Below are positions 44,698 through 53,077 of a stretch of DNA of 64,000 nt, piece by piece. A model generated the notes under the pieces. The model saw only the letters and a program-made list of their open reading frames with translations. It searched no databases and was not told the origin of the DNA. How positions within the stretch are numbered: the stretch's first letter is position 1; every line of letters starts with the position of its first letter. This stretch comes from Natronorubrum sediminis (lineage in GTDB: Archaea > Halobacteriota > Halobacteria > Halobacteriales > Natrialbaceae). Location of the stretch: positions 1,144,691 to 1,208,690 of the forward strand of contig NZ_FNWL01000002.1 in assembly GCF_900108095.1 (NCBI RefSeq), written 5' to 3'. A program made the position numbers and the translations under genes.

Positions 44698-45879
44698 CTA
44701 AAACAGCGGCTCGAGTTCGTCCTCGTCGTCTTCGACGAGTTCTTCTAAGTTCTCTTCGCTCTCTTTCTGGATGTCATCCATGTTGTCTTGGGCCTCGATC
44801 GCAACCTGCTGCAGGCGTTTGATCCGTGGCACGTTCGTGACACCCGAAAGCAGTATCGCCGCAGCCACTTCCGGCTCCTCGCGCGGGAAGTCTCCACCAC
44901 GGACTTCCATGCTGCCGGTTTCCTCCTCGAGCCACTTCCGCCCGCGCTCGATGCCTTTTCGGTTGAGGTACTCCGATGGCCCGGAGACGACGAGCAACGC
45001 ACGCTCTGCGCCTTCGATCTCACAGGGTAGCGTCAGCCGGCCGAGTGCGGCCTTACGAACGAGGCTCGTGATTCGGTTCGTCGTGTTCGCAGCGTCCAAA
45101 TTGTCGGTGTTCCCACCGCTGTCGCCGGTAAAGCGCGAGAGGAGGCCGCCGCCCGTATTGACCTCGACGTCCTCGCTCGCGAAGCCGACGGTCGAGACAC
45201 CACCACCCGAGAGGGTGTTGATGATCTCCGAGGAGTCGACGACGCTCTCGGCGACTTCCTGATCGCCGCTGACTTCGCCCGCACCGAAGAGAATGCCGAA
45301 CCGACGGACGATCTCTTCGTTGATCTGGTCGTAGCCACCCTCGACGGACTCGCCGGTCTGTCGCCAGGAATCGTTGTCGAAGACGAGTAGATTGTCGACT
45401 TCGCGAACGAACGTCTGGAACGAGCGAGCCGCGTTGAGCGTGTAGATCCCGCCTTCGTCGGTTCCCGGCAGCACGCCGAGTCCGTAGACTGGGATCGTGT
45501 AGATCCGTTTGAGGTGTTTCGCGAGGACCGGCGCGCCGCCGGATCCGGTGCCGCCACCCATTCCGGAAACGACCAAGAATGCGTCGACCTCGTGGGTCGG
45601 AATCTGGTCGATTGCGTTCTGGACCTCGTCGATGTCCTCCTCGGCGATTTCCGCGCCGAGTTCGTTGTCTGCACCCACGCCATGGCCCTTCACGCGGGCC
45701 TGGCCGATGAGTACGCGATTCTCCTGTGGTATATTCTCGAGACCGATGAGATCCGCTTTCGCGGAGTTAACGGCAAGCGCCGCACGGACGATTCCGCTGT
45801 TCGTCCGATCGTCGTAATCGAGGAATCGATCGACGATCTTGCCACCGGCCTGTCCGAATCCGATCATCGCCAACTTCAT
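44698..45879 (-). CDS. cetZ: Tubulin-superfamily protein CetZ
   Basis: 393 residues. The GTP-binding signature is GMGGGTGSGGAPVL, with the family start MKLAMIGFGQAGGKIVDRFL. The T7/loop region has KLxx and ARSFQTFVREVDNLLVFDN. CetZ proteins are an archaeal tubulin-like group that control cell shape and motility in haloarchaea rather than forming the division ring. Residues 250-275 carry a Gly/Ser/Asp-rich loop, and the C-terminal tail is highly acidic (ENLEELVEDDEDELEPLF), like eukaryotic tubulin tails. Which CetZ subgroup it belongs to needs a tree. Confidence 0.92.
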   Translation of the reverse strand: MKLAMIGFGQAGGKIVDRFLDYDDRTNSGIVRAALAVNSAKADLIGLENIPQENRVLIGQARVKGHGVGADNELGAEIAEEDIDEVQNAIDQIPTHEVDAFLVVSGMGGGTGSGGAPVLAKHLKRIYTIPVYGLGVLPGTDEGGIYTLNAARSFQTFVREVDNLLVFDNDSWRQTGESVEGGYDQINEEIVRRFGILFGAGEVSGDQEVAESVVDSSEIINTLSGGGVSTVGFASEDVEVNTGGGLLSRFTGDSGGNTDNLDAANTTNRITSLVRKAALGRLTLPCEIEGAERALLVVSGPSEYLNRKGIERGRKWLEEETGSMEVRGGDFPREEPEVAAAILLSGVTNVPRIKRLQQVAIEAQDNMDDIQKESEENLEELVEDDEDELEPLF

Positions 45880-46129
45880 TATTTGTCAGGGGGCTCCGTT
45901 GAATTGGAACCAGAGTGATTAAGGACATAAATCTTTTGTTGGCGTGAATGTCTGCTCTCGTTTTGTGTTCGAAGAAACTGGGGGCAAGCGCGCCGTTGAA
46001 CGCTCGAAATGGGCTCGAGAAACGCCCTCATAGCGACACTGGTCCGTTGCTTTATACTGTCCCATTGCACACATGGCCGGGAACTCGAGGCGATCGCAGG
46101 TTATGTTGGGGATCTTTTATATTCGCGGT

Positions 46130-47050
46130 TCAGGCGGACAGTCGCTGTGGGTCCCACTGTCCGTGACCGTTCAATCCAAGGTACGCACCGAGCGTCTGCA
46201 GGTCGTCTTCTGTCACGTCAAACGCCGTCACGTCGTTGCTGACGACCGTGTTGTCCAACTCGAGCGAACGCGCCTGATCCGGACCGAACGGAACGAACGG
46301 GACGGGGCCGACCGCTTTGAGTCCGACTTTCGCGAGCGCACTCGGAATCGGGAGGATCGTGACCGACTGGTCCTCGGCTTCGTAGAGCAGTTCCGTGGCA
46401 TCCGCGAGCGTCACGATCTGTGGCCCGGCGAGTTCGTAGCGCTGGCCGACGTGACGCGCGTCCTCGAGGGCACTCGCGAGCAAGGGAACGAGATCACCGA
46501 CCCAGATCGGCTGAAACCGCGTCTCGCCACCACCCGGCAACCCGGTGACGTACGGGGTCGTGACCAGTTTCGTAAACTCGAGGAACTCCGCGCCGTCGCC
46601 GAAAACGACCGAGGGACGAACGATCGTCCACTCGAGGCGAGAGTCTGTGACGAGTGTTTCGGCACGGCCTTTCGCGCGGATGAAGTCGGTGGGACCGTTC
46701 GGGTCAGCATCGAGTGCACTCATCTGAAGGAATCGTTCGACGTCGTGTTCCTCGGCGGCGCGGACGAGGTTCGCCGTCCCGCCCGCGTGAACGGTCTCGT
46801 GATCGAGGCCATCCGGTGGCTGGAACAACGGCGAGAGCGAGACGAGGTTGACGATTGCGTCGGAGTCCGCGACGGTGTCGACGATCGAATCGTAGTCGGT
46901 GACGTCGCCACTCACGCGCGAGACGTCGACAGGAAGGTCGCCCTCATCCGGGTTGCGCGAGAGCGCCGTCACGTCGTGGCCGCGTTCGTCGAGTTCCGCA
47001 CAGAGTTCCGTTCCGATAAAGCCGGTTCCGCCGGCGACGAGGACCTGCAT
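46130..47050 (-). CDS. NAD-dependent epimerase-like protein (NDUFA9-type extended SDR)
   Basis: 306 residues (MQVLVAGGTGFIGTELCAEL). TGFIGTEL-type glycine loop at residues 9-14 (GGTGFIG), then VDVSRVSGDVTDYDSI, NLVSLSPLF, TIVRPSVVFGDG; the family resembles the NDUFA9/complex I-associated or NAD(P)H-binding NmrA group, with no classical catalytic YxxxK. Binding without redox catalysis is plausible. It is divergent from tmk. Confidence 0.83.
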   Translation of the reverse strand: MQVLVAGGTGFIGTELCAELDERGHDVTALSRNPDEGDLPVDVSRVSGDVTDYDSIVDTVADSDAIVNLVSLSPLFQPPDGLDHETVHAGGTANLVRAAEEHDVERFLQMSALDADPNGPTDFIRAKGRAETLVTDSRLEWTIVRPSVVFGDGAEFLEFTKLVTTPYVTGLPGGGETRFQPIWVGDLVPLLASALEDARHVGQRYELAGPQIVTLADATELLYEAEDQSVTILPIPSALAKVGLKAVGPVPFVPFGPDQARSLELDNTVVSNDVTAFDVTEDDLQTLGAYLGLNGHGQWDPQRLSA

Positions 47051-47174
47051 ACGGGGACGCTATCCCGTGCAACGGTAAATAGCTGGTTGACGCTTTACAC
47101 TCACAGGTGACTCGAGGACCCAACCCAGCAACTCGATGGATTGGAATAAGTAGCTCTCTCCCAGAGGTGCGAGC

Positions 47175-47777
47175 ATGCTGGTCACGCTCGAGGGGCTAGA
47201 CGGCAGCGGCAAGACGACCGTCTGGGAGGCGCTTCAGGAGACCTATCCCGACGCGACGTTCACCCGCGAACCGACGAACGACTCCTGGTACGGCGACGCC
47301 GTCTACCGATCGATCGGAGACGACGACGCGGACTCGCTCGCGGAACTGTTTCTCTACACCGCAGACCACGCCGACCACCTCTCCCGGAAGATCGAACCCG
47401 CCCTCGAGCGCGGCGACCTCGTGATCTCCGATCGCTACTCCGACTCCCGCTTCGCCTATCAGGGCGCGACCCTCGACGCGTCCGACCGACTCGCGGTCGA
47501 CGACCCCCTCGAGTACGTCGTCGACGTCCACGAACCGTTCTCCAGACCGCCAGACCTGACGCTCTACCTCGACGTCGACCCGAAGACGGCCGCCGAACGT
47601 GCGGGCGCGACGAACAAGTTCGAACGCGTCGAGTACCTCGAGTCGGTCCACGCGAACTACGAACGATTGCTCGAGCGCGAGCCCGAGCGATTCGTTCGCG
47701 TCGACGCGAGCCAGGAGCCGGACGCGGTGCTCGAGGAAGTGCGAGAGGTGCTGGCAGAAGCGATTGGTGGCGAGTAA
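47175..47777 (+). CDS. tmk: Thymidylate kinase
   Basis: 200 residues. Phosphorylates dTMP to dTDP. P-loop [12 protein letters not shown] (residues ~8-19), DR(Y/H) motif in [15 protein letters not shown], and [17 protein letters not shown] with the LID region. A gaggtg Shine-Dalgarno-like run is 9 bases before the ATG at 47175. Length is normal for archaeal Tmk. Confidence 0.94.
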   Translation: MLVTLEGLDGSGKTTVWEALQETYPDATFTREPTNDSWYGDAVYRSIGDDDADSLAELFLYTADHADHLSRKIEPALERGDLVISDRYSDSRFAYQGATLDASDRLAVDDPLEYVVDVHEPFSRPPDLTLYLDVDPKTAAERAGATNKFERVEYLESVHANYERLLEREPERFVRVDASQEPDAVLEEVREVLAEAIGGE

Positions 47778-47798
47778 CGTCCCAACCGACCGGAATGC

Positions 47799-47833
47799 GC
47801 TGGCCGGGAACGCGACTCGCGCACCGCGAGCGG
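47799..47833 (-). repeat. Intergenic repeat, inverted partner of 49448-49482
   Basis: On the minus strand the 35 bases begin CCGCTCGCGGTGCGCGAG and end TCCCGGCCAGC, matching the plus-strand copy at 49448-49482 at 32 of 35 positions. Both copies lie downstream of an AsnC-domain gene and point the same way relative to it. Confidence 0.55.
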
Positions 47834-47977
47834 GCCGACGACCGATGTGAGCGAACGACTGAACGGAGTGAGAGAACGGAGGGAGGAGTGCGTTTGGTCC
47901 AGGTTTCATCGAGGGACACCGCGCTGACGGCCGCCTTGCTGCCCTCAGCGCGGCAGACCGCAGGGTGAAAGCTGGGT

Positions 47978-48208
47978 TTAGTCCATCGCGATGTACGTCT
48001 TCGTCTCCGTGACGCCCTCGAGACTCTGTAATTCCGAGGAGACGCTCTGAAGGATATCGTAGACTTCCGCGGCGTCGATCTCGACGATAATGTCGTAATC
48101 GCCAGCGACGATGTGCGCGTCGGACACTGGCTCGAGGTCCCGAATCGACTCGAGGAGCCCCTCTGATTTCCCGGCTGCCGTCTTCACCATAATAAATGCG
48201 TGAACCAT
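47978..48208 (-). CDS. Stand-alone Lrp/AsnC ligand-binding (RAM) domain, copy 1
   Basis: 76 residues (MVHAFIMVKTAAGKSEGLLE). This is only the AsnC C-terminal ligand-binding domain, without the N-terminal DNA-binding helix-turn-helix. AHIVAGDYDIIVEIDA and GVTETKTYIAMD are the typical strand/turn motifs of the RAM fold. Such SARD-like proteins oligomerise and bind amino acids or other small ligands. It is divergent from trkA; its paralogue follows trkA (49049). Confidence 0.87.
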   Translation of the reverse strand: MVHAFIMVKTAAGKSEGLLESIRDLEPVSDAHIVAGDYDIIVEIDAAEVYDILQSVSSELQSLEGVTETKTYIAMD

Positions 48209-48329
48209 CGCTCGAGGGTGTGGTACACTATCACACGACTAAAAGCTTTGCCCGTTCTCGAGCGGAAACTGAACGGCTAGCATGGTAATTGGGGGCAAGC
48301 TTATTGGTGGGGCGAGCGTACTCCGGGCC

Positions 48330-49049
48330 ATGCGGTTCGTGATTATCGGGGCAGGACGAGTCGGCTTGCGCACGGCGCGTGTCCTCCGAGACGAAGGCCA
48401 CGAGGTGACGTTGATCGAACGCGACGAGGGGATGATTCGCCGGGCCCGTTCCCAAGAGTTCACCGTCGTCGACGGCGACGGCTCGAAAGAAGACGTGCTC
48501 GAGACGGCCGGAATAGCCGACGCTGACGCGTTGGGGGCCCTGACGGGCGACCTGAACGTCAACTTCACGGCCTGTATGATCGCCAACCACCACGGCTGCC
48601 GGACGACCATGCGGATCGACGAGGCCTACCGCGAGAACATCTATCGGACGTACGCCGACGAAGTCGACGAGGTGATCTACCCCGAACGGCTGGGTGCCAT
48701 CAGCGCGAAAAACGCGCTTCTCGGGGGCACGATTCGGGCGATTGCGGATATCGCGCCCCACTTGCAGGTCGTCGAACACACGATCACGGACGAGGCCCCG
48801 ACCAACGGCTACACGGTCAACGAACTGCAACTGCCCGCACATGCGACCGTGCTCGCCTTCGGCAAGTCCGGTCAGGAACTCGAGTTGCCCGGCGACGACC
48901 TCTCGCTCGAGGTCGGCGACCGACTCGTAGTGCTCGCAGATTACGACGTGTTGAGCACGGTTCGACAACTACTGATCGGCGAGTCGGAACGGGAGGCGAG
49001 TGCTAACGCGGGCTCGGACGCGACCTCGAGCACAGGAGGTGTGAACTGA
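48330..49049 (+). CDS. trkA: TrkA-type potassium-uptake regulator (RCK domain)
   Basis: 239 residues from ATG 48330 (MRFVIIGAGRVGLRTARVL). GAGRVG (GxGxxG) NAD-binding loop at 7-12, IERDEG, VVDGDGSKEDVLETAGI: a TrkA-N (RCK_N) domain of about 135 residues. Residues ~140-220 form a TrkA-C domain (HTITDEAPTNGYTVNELQLPA ... DLSLEVGDRLVVLADY). The C-terminus ends in an Ala/Ser tail. It gates a K+ uptake channel in response to nucleotides; the partner TrkH/Ktr gene is not in the window. It overlaps the following AsnC-domain gene by one base (TGATG). Confidence 0.9.
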   Translation: MRFVIIGAGRVGLRTARVLRDEGHEVTLIERDEGMIRRARSQEFTVVDGDGSKEDVLETAGIADADALGALTGDLNVNFTACMIANHHGCRTTMRIDEAYRENIYRTYADEVDEVIYPERLGAISAKNALLGGTIRAIADIAPHLQVVEHTITDEAPTNGYTVNELQLPAHATVLAFGKSGQELELPGDDLSLEVGDRLVVLADYDVLSTVRQLLIGESEREASANAGSDATSSTGGVN

Positions 49050-49279
49050 TGGTGACAGCATTTATCATGATCAAGGCGAACACGGGCGAGGCGGATCGAC
49101 TGCGAGAGAGCATTCAGGACCTCGACGGCGTCCAATCGGCCCACATCGTCGCTGGCGATGTCGACATCATCGCGAAAGCGCAAGTCGACACGCCGGCGGC
49201 GGTCAAAGAGATCGCCGCAACCCAGATACAGGGAATCTCGGGCATTGAGAACACGCAGACGTACATCGCGATGGACTAA
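49049..49279 (+). CDS. Stand-alone Lrp/AsnC ligand-binding (RAM) domain, copy 2
   Basis: 76 residues (MVTAFIMIKANTGEADRLRE). Same length and fold as the copy at 47978; it shares AFIM-K, AHIVAGD.DII and TYIAMD at the C-terminus. The start codon overlaps the trkA stop codon by one base, so it should be translated with trkA. The pairing with an RCK protein suggests that a ligand sensed by the RAM domain feeds into K+ uptake control. Confidence 0.87.
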   Translation: MVTAFIMIKANTGEADRLRESIQDLDGVQSAHIVAGDVDIIAKAQVDTPAAVKEIAATQIQGISGIENTQTYIAMD

Positions 49280-49300
49280 AGCACCGACCTTTTGCGCTGC

Positions 49301-49319
49301 GGGTCGGCGAAGCCGACCC
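49301..49319. terminator. Hairpin downstream of the AsnC-domain gene
   Basis: gggtcggc-gaa-gccgaccc forms a perfect 8-bp stem with a 3-base loop 21 bases after the stop at 49279. It could act as a transcription or RNA-processing end. Two more hairpins follow in the same spacer: ggaagacac-tctat-gtgtcttcc at 49412-49434 and cgcaccgc-tc-gcggtgcg at 49444-49461. Confidence 0.4.
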
Positions 49320-49447
49320 TCGGCAAAATCTTCAACAGAGCGCTCGCAGTCGTTGAACGGGCGAATGCCTGCCCTCCCCCATTGAGTGGCGGCCACGTCG
49401 CCGCGATACTCGGAAGACACTCTATGTGTCTTCCGTTGGGTCACGCA

Positions 49448-49482
49448 CCGCTCGCGGTGCGCGAGGCCCGCTCCCGGCCAGC
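49448..49482 (+). repeat. Intergenic repeat, partner of 47799-47833
   Basis: 35 bases starting CCGCTCGCGGTGCGCGAG on the plus strand, matching the minus-strand copy at 47799-47833 at 32 of 35 positions. The two copies bracket the AsnC-trkA-AsnC block. Confidence 0.55.
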
Positions 49483-49542
49483 TGAACGATTTGATATCCG
49501 ATCCCAATAGAGAGCAAGCGGATGGTGACCGGTGACTCGTTT

Positions 49543-50067
49543 TTACATCGGCATACCGCCGCTCTCGCCCTCGCTTGCCTGCTGACCGCGGTTCTGGGCG
49601 TTCTCGAGTAACGTCGCGGCGGGGCCCCGGTACTCGTAGCCGGGGATGATTCCCTGTGCGTACGTGCCTTCGACGTACTCGACGAGTGTCTTGGCGTCTT
49701 CGACTCCCTTATCGGCGTCCCAGGCAGTGTACTCGAGGGAGACCGTCACGTCGCTCGCCTCGCGCTCGACGACCGGGTCGTCGTGGGTGTCGGTGTGGGC
49801 GACGGTGTAGACGTCCTCGAGTCGTCGCTCGAGCGTCTCGAACCAGCCGTCTTCGACGACTGACGCGACGGTCTCGCCGGCGACGGCGGCGTCGAGCGTA
49901 GGGAGCGTGACGGTGACGTGAAAGCGGCCGTCTCGCCCGTCTGGGGCGGGTTCGGCGTCGATGTGCGTCTCGAAGACGGTTGTTTCGAGTTCGAAGGCGT
50001 CGTCTGCGCGCGCGAACGAGTCATGAGACTCGAGTTCGGCCGCGATTTCGTCTGGAAGGGTGCTCAT
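49543..50067 (-). CDS. Uncharacterised haloarchaeal protein (DUF5813-like)
   Basis: 174 residues (MSTLPDEIAAELESHDSFAR). The sequence is a soluble alpha/beta domain: FELETTVFETHIDAEP, RFHVTVTLPTLDAAVAG, VVEREASDVTVSLEYTAWD, and TLVEYVEGTYAQGIIPGYEYRGPAATLLENA. From memory this is the haloarchaea-specific DUF5813 group; function unknown. The C-terminal tail is low-complexity (RGQQASEGESGGMPM). Confidence 0.78.
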   Translation of the reverse strand: MSTLPDEIAAELESHDSFARADDAFELETTVFETHIDAEPAPDGRDGRFHVTVTLPTLDAAVAGETVASVVEDGWFETLERRLEDVYTVAHTDTHDDPVVEREASDVTVSLEYTAWDADKGVEDAKTLVEYVEGTYAQGIIPGYEYRGPAATLLENAQNRGQQASEGESGGMPM

Positions 50068-50101
50068 TATGGGTTCGAAGGGTCGTGAGCGAAAAGGGTG
50101 T

Positions 50102-50163
50102 TACGCTGTCAGCCGACTGTATCGTGGAACTACTATCACGAAGGTAACCGTTACAGCGGGTAA
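50102..50163. repeat. Possible degenerate palindrome of the same family
   Basis: Arms around the core tcgtg-gaactactat-cacga (50132-50151) extend outwards, with TTAC.GCTGT on the left and ACCGTTACAGCGG on the right. The reverse complement of the right arm, CCGCTGTAACGGTTACC, matches the core GCTGTAACGAGTTCC of copy 1. The left arm is weak, so this may be a decayed copy. Confidence 0.3.
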
Positions 50164-50262
50164 ATCGCCAGACTGCGGCGAGATCGTTTCACGATCGTAG
50201 TCACGGCTTTCGGCGACAAATGGGCTGCATTACTACAATGGATATTGCCGTTTTCCGTCGGC

Positions 50263-50442
50263 ATGAGTCTCGATAAACACGCCGCCGAACGCCGCCGATT
50301 CGCTCGTCTGCTCGGAACCGACGGTGAACTCGGCTGTGGCTTGCCGATCGGCACCCACTCGAGTCGCCACGCCGGCGACGATGCCGACCGCGACCATCCT
50401 CCGAAACGAACGGCTCCCTCGAGCGACTCGAGCGGTGAGTAG
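50263..50442 (+). CDS. Doubtful small hypothetical protein
   Basis: 59 residues from ATG 50263 (MSLDKHAAERRRFARLLGTD). The N-terminal half has an amphipathic-helix look and the C-terminal half is low-complexity (DDADRDHPPKRTAPSSDSS). No family. It is convergent with the following gene. Confidence 0.35.
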   Translation: MSLDKHAAERRRFARLLGTDGELGCGLPIGTHSSRHAGDDADRDHPPKRTAPSSDSSGE

Positions 50443-50473
50443 GTGCAGAAAGGGAGTGCGTCGACGCGGGTAA

Positions 50474-50863
50474 TTACTCGATTTCGCGGGAGTCGAGGAA
50501 CGAATTGAGCGCCGTCGCGACCTCCTCGAAGTCCTTGACGGTGAGTCCGTCGGTCGTGACGAAGACGCCTTCGCTGTCGTTCGTGACGCGGATGAGGAAG
50601 CCGTTGTCGAAGACGCGGATCGTGTAGTTGTAGTCGCCGAGTTCCGACCCGTCGTAGGCCGTTTGGGCGGTCTTGAAGCCGCGCCACTCGTGGCCGATGA
50701 ACGTCGAGAGGTCGGCGTCGCGCTCGAGGTCGTCGCGGAGGTACAGTTGTTGGTAGTCGTCGCGCGCGAAGTACGTCGCCGACCGAAGGCTGTCGCCGAT
50801 GGCCGTTCGGCAGGTCGTGACGATCTGGTCCGCTGCGTCCTCGGTGAGTAGCCCGGTTGCCAT
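50474..50863 (-). CDS. Uncharacterised haloarchaeal protein (DUF7522-like)
   Basis: 129 residues from ATG 50863 (MATGLLTEDAADQIVTTCRT). A helix-rich N-terminus is followed by a beta sheet part: SATYFARDDYQQLYLRDDL, YTIRVFDNGFLIRVTNDSEGVFVTT. It resembles a roadblock-like or PAS-like small sensor. I recall the family as DUF7522, abundant in haloarchaea and uncharacterised. Confidence 0.75.
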   Translation of the reverse strand: MATGLLTEDAADQIVTTCRTAIGDSLRSATYFARDDYQQLYLRDDLERDADLSTFIGHEWRGFKTAQTAYDGSELGDYNYTIRVFDNGFLIRVTNDSEGVFVTTDGLTVKDFEEVATALNSFLDSREIE

Positions 50864-50958
50864 AGCGACCACTCGAACGTCCGACACCTTAATGACGATG
50901 GATATTACTGTCCACCTGATAACACGTCGGCGACGGAGTCGACCTACGCGAAGTCGAC

Positions 50959-52245
50959 CTACGCGAGTTCGATCGCTCGCTCGAGGTCCGCGATCACGTC
51001 GGCGACGTCTTCGATACCCACGGAGAGGCGGACGAGGTCGTCGGTGGTGCCACTCGCCAGTTTCTCCTCCTCGGTGAGTTGCTGGTGGGTCGTGCTTGCC
51101 GGGTGGATGATCAGCGTCTTCGCGTCGCCAACGTTCGCCAGCAGACTCGCGAGGTCGACCTCGTTGCAGACGGTCTCGGCCGCGTCGTAGCCATCCTCGA
51201 GACCAAACGTGATCATTCCACCGTAGCCGCCTTCGAGATACTCGCTTGCTTCCTCGTGGGTTTCGTGACTCTCGAGGCCGGGGTAGTTGACCCACGAAAT
51301 CTTCTCGTGGCCCTCGAGGAACTCGGCGACGGCCATCGCGTTCTCGCAGTGTTTTTCCATTCGAAGGGGCAGCGACTCGAGTTTCTGGAGGGTCGTCCAG
51401 GCGTCGAAGGGCGACTGCTGGTTTCCGAGGTCGCGCAGGCCGCGGGTTCGAGCGACCATGGCGAACGCCATGTCGCCGAACGTTTCGTAAAAGTTGACGC
51501 CGTGGTAGGCCGGGTTCGGCTCCGAGATTTCGGGGTAGTCGCCCTTTTCCCAGGGGAACGAGCCGCCGTCGACCAAAACCCCGCCGACCGTCGAACCCGC
51601 GCCGTGGAGCCACTTCGTCGTCGAGTTCCAGACGAGGTCCGCGCCGTGCTCGAGCGGGCGACAGAGGTACGGTGTCGCGAACGTGTTGTCAACGAACAAC
51701 GGCACGTCGTGGTCGTGGGCGATGTCGGCGATGCGCTCGATGTCGGGCGTGACGAGGGCGGGGTTGCCGATCGTCTCGAGGTGGACGAACGCCGTGTCGT
51801 CGTCGATTGCTTCCTCGTAGGCGTCGTAATCCAGCGTGTCGACGAATTTCGTCTCGATACCGCGCTTTGCGACGGTGTGGGTGAGGTAGGTGTAGGTGCC
51901 GCCGTACAGCGACGAGGCGGAGACGATGTTGTCGCCGACGTCGGCGAGGATGAACGTCGCGAGGTCGAATGCGGCCATTCCTGAGGCCGTCGCGAGCGCA
52001 CCGACACCGCCCTCGAGCGTCGCGATACGCTCTTCTAACATCGCGTTCGTCGGGTTCATGATCCGCGAGTAGATGTTTCCGGCCTCCTCAAGTCCGAAGA
52101 GGGCTGCCGCGTGATCGGTATCGTCGAACTCGTAGGAGGTGGTCTGATAGATCGGTGGCGCTCGAGCCCCCGTGGCCGGGTCGGCCTCCTGTCCGGCGTG
52201 GACGCTGTTCGTCGCGAATCGGTGGTCGTCGGCGTCGTCGCTCAT
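50959..52245 (-). CDS. metY: O-acetylhomoserine aminocarboxypropyltransferase (PLP, Cys/Met metabolism)
   Basis: 428 residues from ATG 52245 ([21 protein letters not shown]). It makes homocysteine from O-acetylhomoserine and sulfide. Features: [25 protein letters not shown] with the substrate-binding Tyr/Arg, [36 protein letters not shown] with the PLP lysine in the TTKWL segment, and [26 protein letters not shown]. The length fits MetY; cystathionine synthases and lyases are about 30 residues shorter. A partner MetX is not adjacent. A gggag run before the ATG supports the start. Confidence 0.92.
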   Translation of the reverse strand: MSDDADDHRFATNSVHAGQEADPATGARAPPIYQTTSYEFDDTDHAAALFGLEEAGNIYSRIMNPTNAMLEERIATLEGGVGALATASGMAAFDLATFILADVGDNIVSASSLYGGTYTYLTHTVAKRGIETKFVDTLDYDAYEEAIDDDTAFVHLETIGNPALVTPDIERIADIAHDHDVPLFVDNTFATPYLCRPLEHGADLVWNSTTKWLHGAGSTVGGVLVDGGSFPWEKGDYPEISEPNPAYHGVNFYETFGDMAFAMVARTRGLRDLGNQQSPFDAWTTLQKLESLPLRMEKHCENAMAVAEFLEGHEKISWVNYPGLESHETHEEASEYLEGGYGGMITFGLEDGYDAAETVCNEVDLASLLANVGDAKTLIIHPASTTHQQLTEEEKLASGTTDDLVRLSVGIEDVADVIADLERAIELA

Positions 52246-52370
52246 GTGGTTTTCTCCCACACGGTAGAACGCAAAAAGTGTTCGCGAAAATTGCCATCGG
52301 CCGGGAACCGACTCGAGCGGGCGATGGTGGCCTGCACGAAACTTTTCAGCTGTTCGGTCGTACGCTGTTC

Positions 52371-53015
52371 ATGGCCATCGAAGCCTCGTTCGTCGCAACG
52401 GAAGGTGAGTTTCCGCTCGCCGAAGTGTTCGCGAAGTTTCCCGCCGGCCGGATCGAACTCGACAGGGTCGTCCCGACGAACAAGGTACTCGTCCCGTACT
52501 TCTGGCTCGAGAATGCCGACGAATCTGAGATTACGATGAGCGGTATCGAGCATCCCGGCATTGAGGACTTGCGCGTCATCGACGACGTCGACGGTAAGGT
52601 GTTCGTCCGGATCGACTGGAATTTCGAGTACGAGGGTATTTTAACGGCTATTCTCGAGACGAACGTCTCACTCGTTTCGGCCATCGGGAAAGAAGAACGG
52701 TGGACGTTCGAACTTCGGGGGACGAAACAACACGACATCTCCGAGTTTCAAACCTACTGCCGTGAACGAGACATTCCCGTCGAACTCACGCAACTTCACG
52801 CGCTCTCACCGATTCGAAACAAATCCGACCTGACCGATACACAACGTGAAGCGTTGATACTGGCGTACGCTCGAGGCTACTACGATTCACCCCGCGAAGC
52901 ATCACAGGAGGAGATCGCCGAAGAGTTGGGGATTACGAGACAGGCGGTCGCCTCGAGATTACAGCGAGGGACCAGACGGCTGATCGCGGGGTCGATCGTC
53001 GAATCGGCCGAATAA
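52371..53015 (+). CDS. Bat-type HTH_10 regulator
   Basis: 214 residues from ATG 52371 (MAIEASFVATEGEFPLAEVF); the longer frame upstream to 52155 is Arg-rich and not convincing. Residues ~1-150 are the sensor part of the short Bat-like proteins. Residues ~160-214 are HTH_10: LTDTQREALILAYARGYYDSPREASQEEIAEELGITRQAVASRLQRGTRRL. It precedes the HalOD1 gene on the same strand by 62 bases. Confidence 0.9.
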   Translation: MAIEASFVATEGEFPLAEVFAKFPAGRIELDRVVPTNKVLVPYFWLENADESEITMSGIEHPGIEDLRVIDDVDGKVFVRIDWNFEYEGILTAILETNVSLVSAIGKEERWTFELRGTKQHDISEFQTYCRERDIPVELTQLHALSPIRNKSDLTDTQREALILAYARGYYDSPREASQEEIAEELGITRQAVASRLQRGTRRLIAGSIVESAE

Positions 53016-53023
53016 GTATATAA
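53014..53023 (+). promoter_or_regulatory. TATA-like box between the Bat regulator and HalOD1 genes
   Basis: aagtatataa at 53014-53023 overlaps the stop codon of the Bat-type gene and lies ~55 bases before the HalOD1 start at 53078. It indicates that the HalOD1 gene may have its own promoter. Confidence 0.4.
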
Positions 53024-53077
53024 ACGCATTACGCAAGCAACAGTCAGAACTACTCGTCGCAGTCGCATCGATACAGT

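Noticed and set aside
46050-46130. TATA-like boxes followed by an ATG at 46073
   Set aside because: The downstream frame runs antisense through the epimerase-like gene and has no domain; the boxes may be chance.
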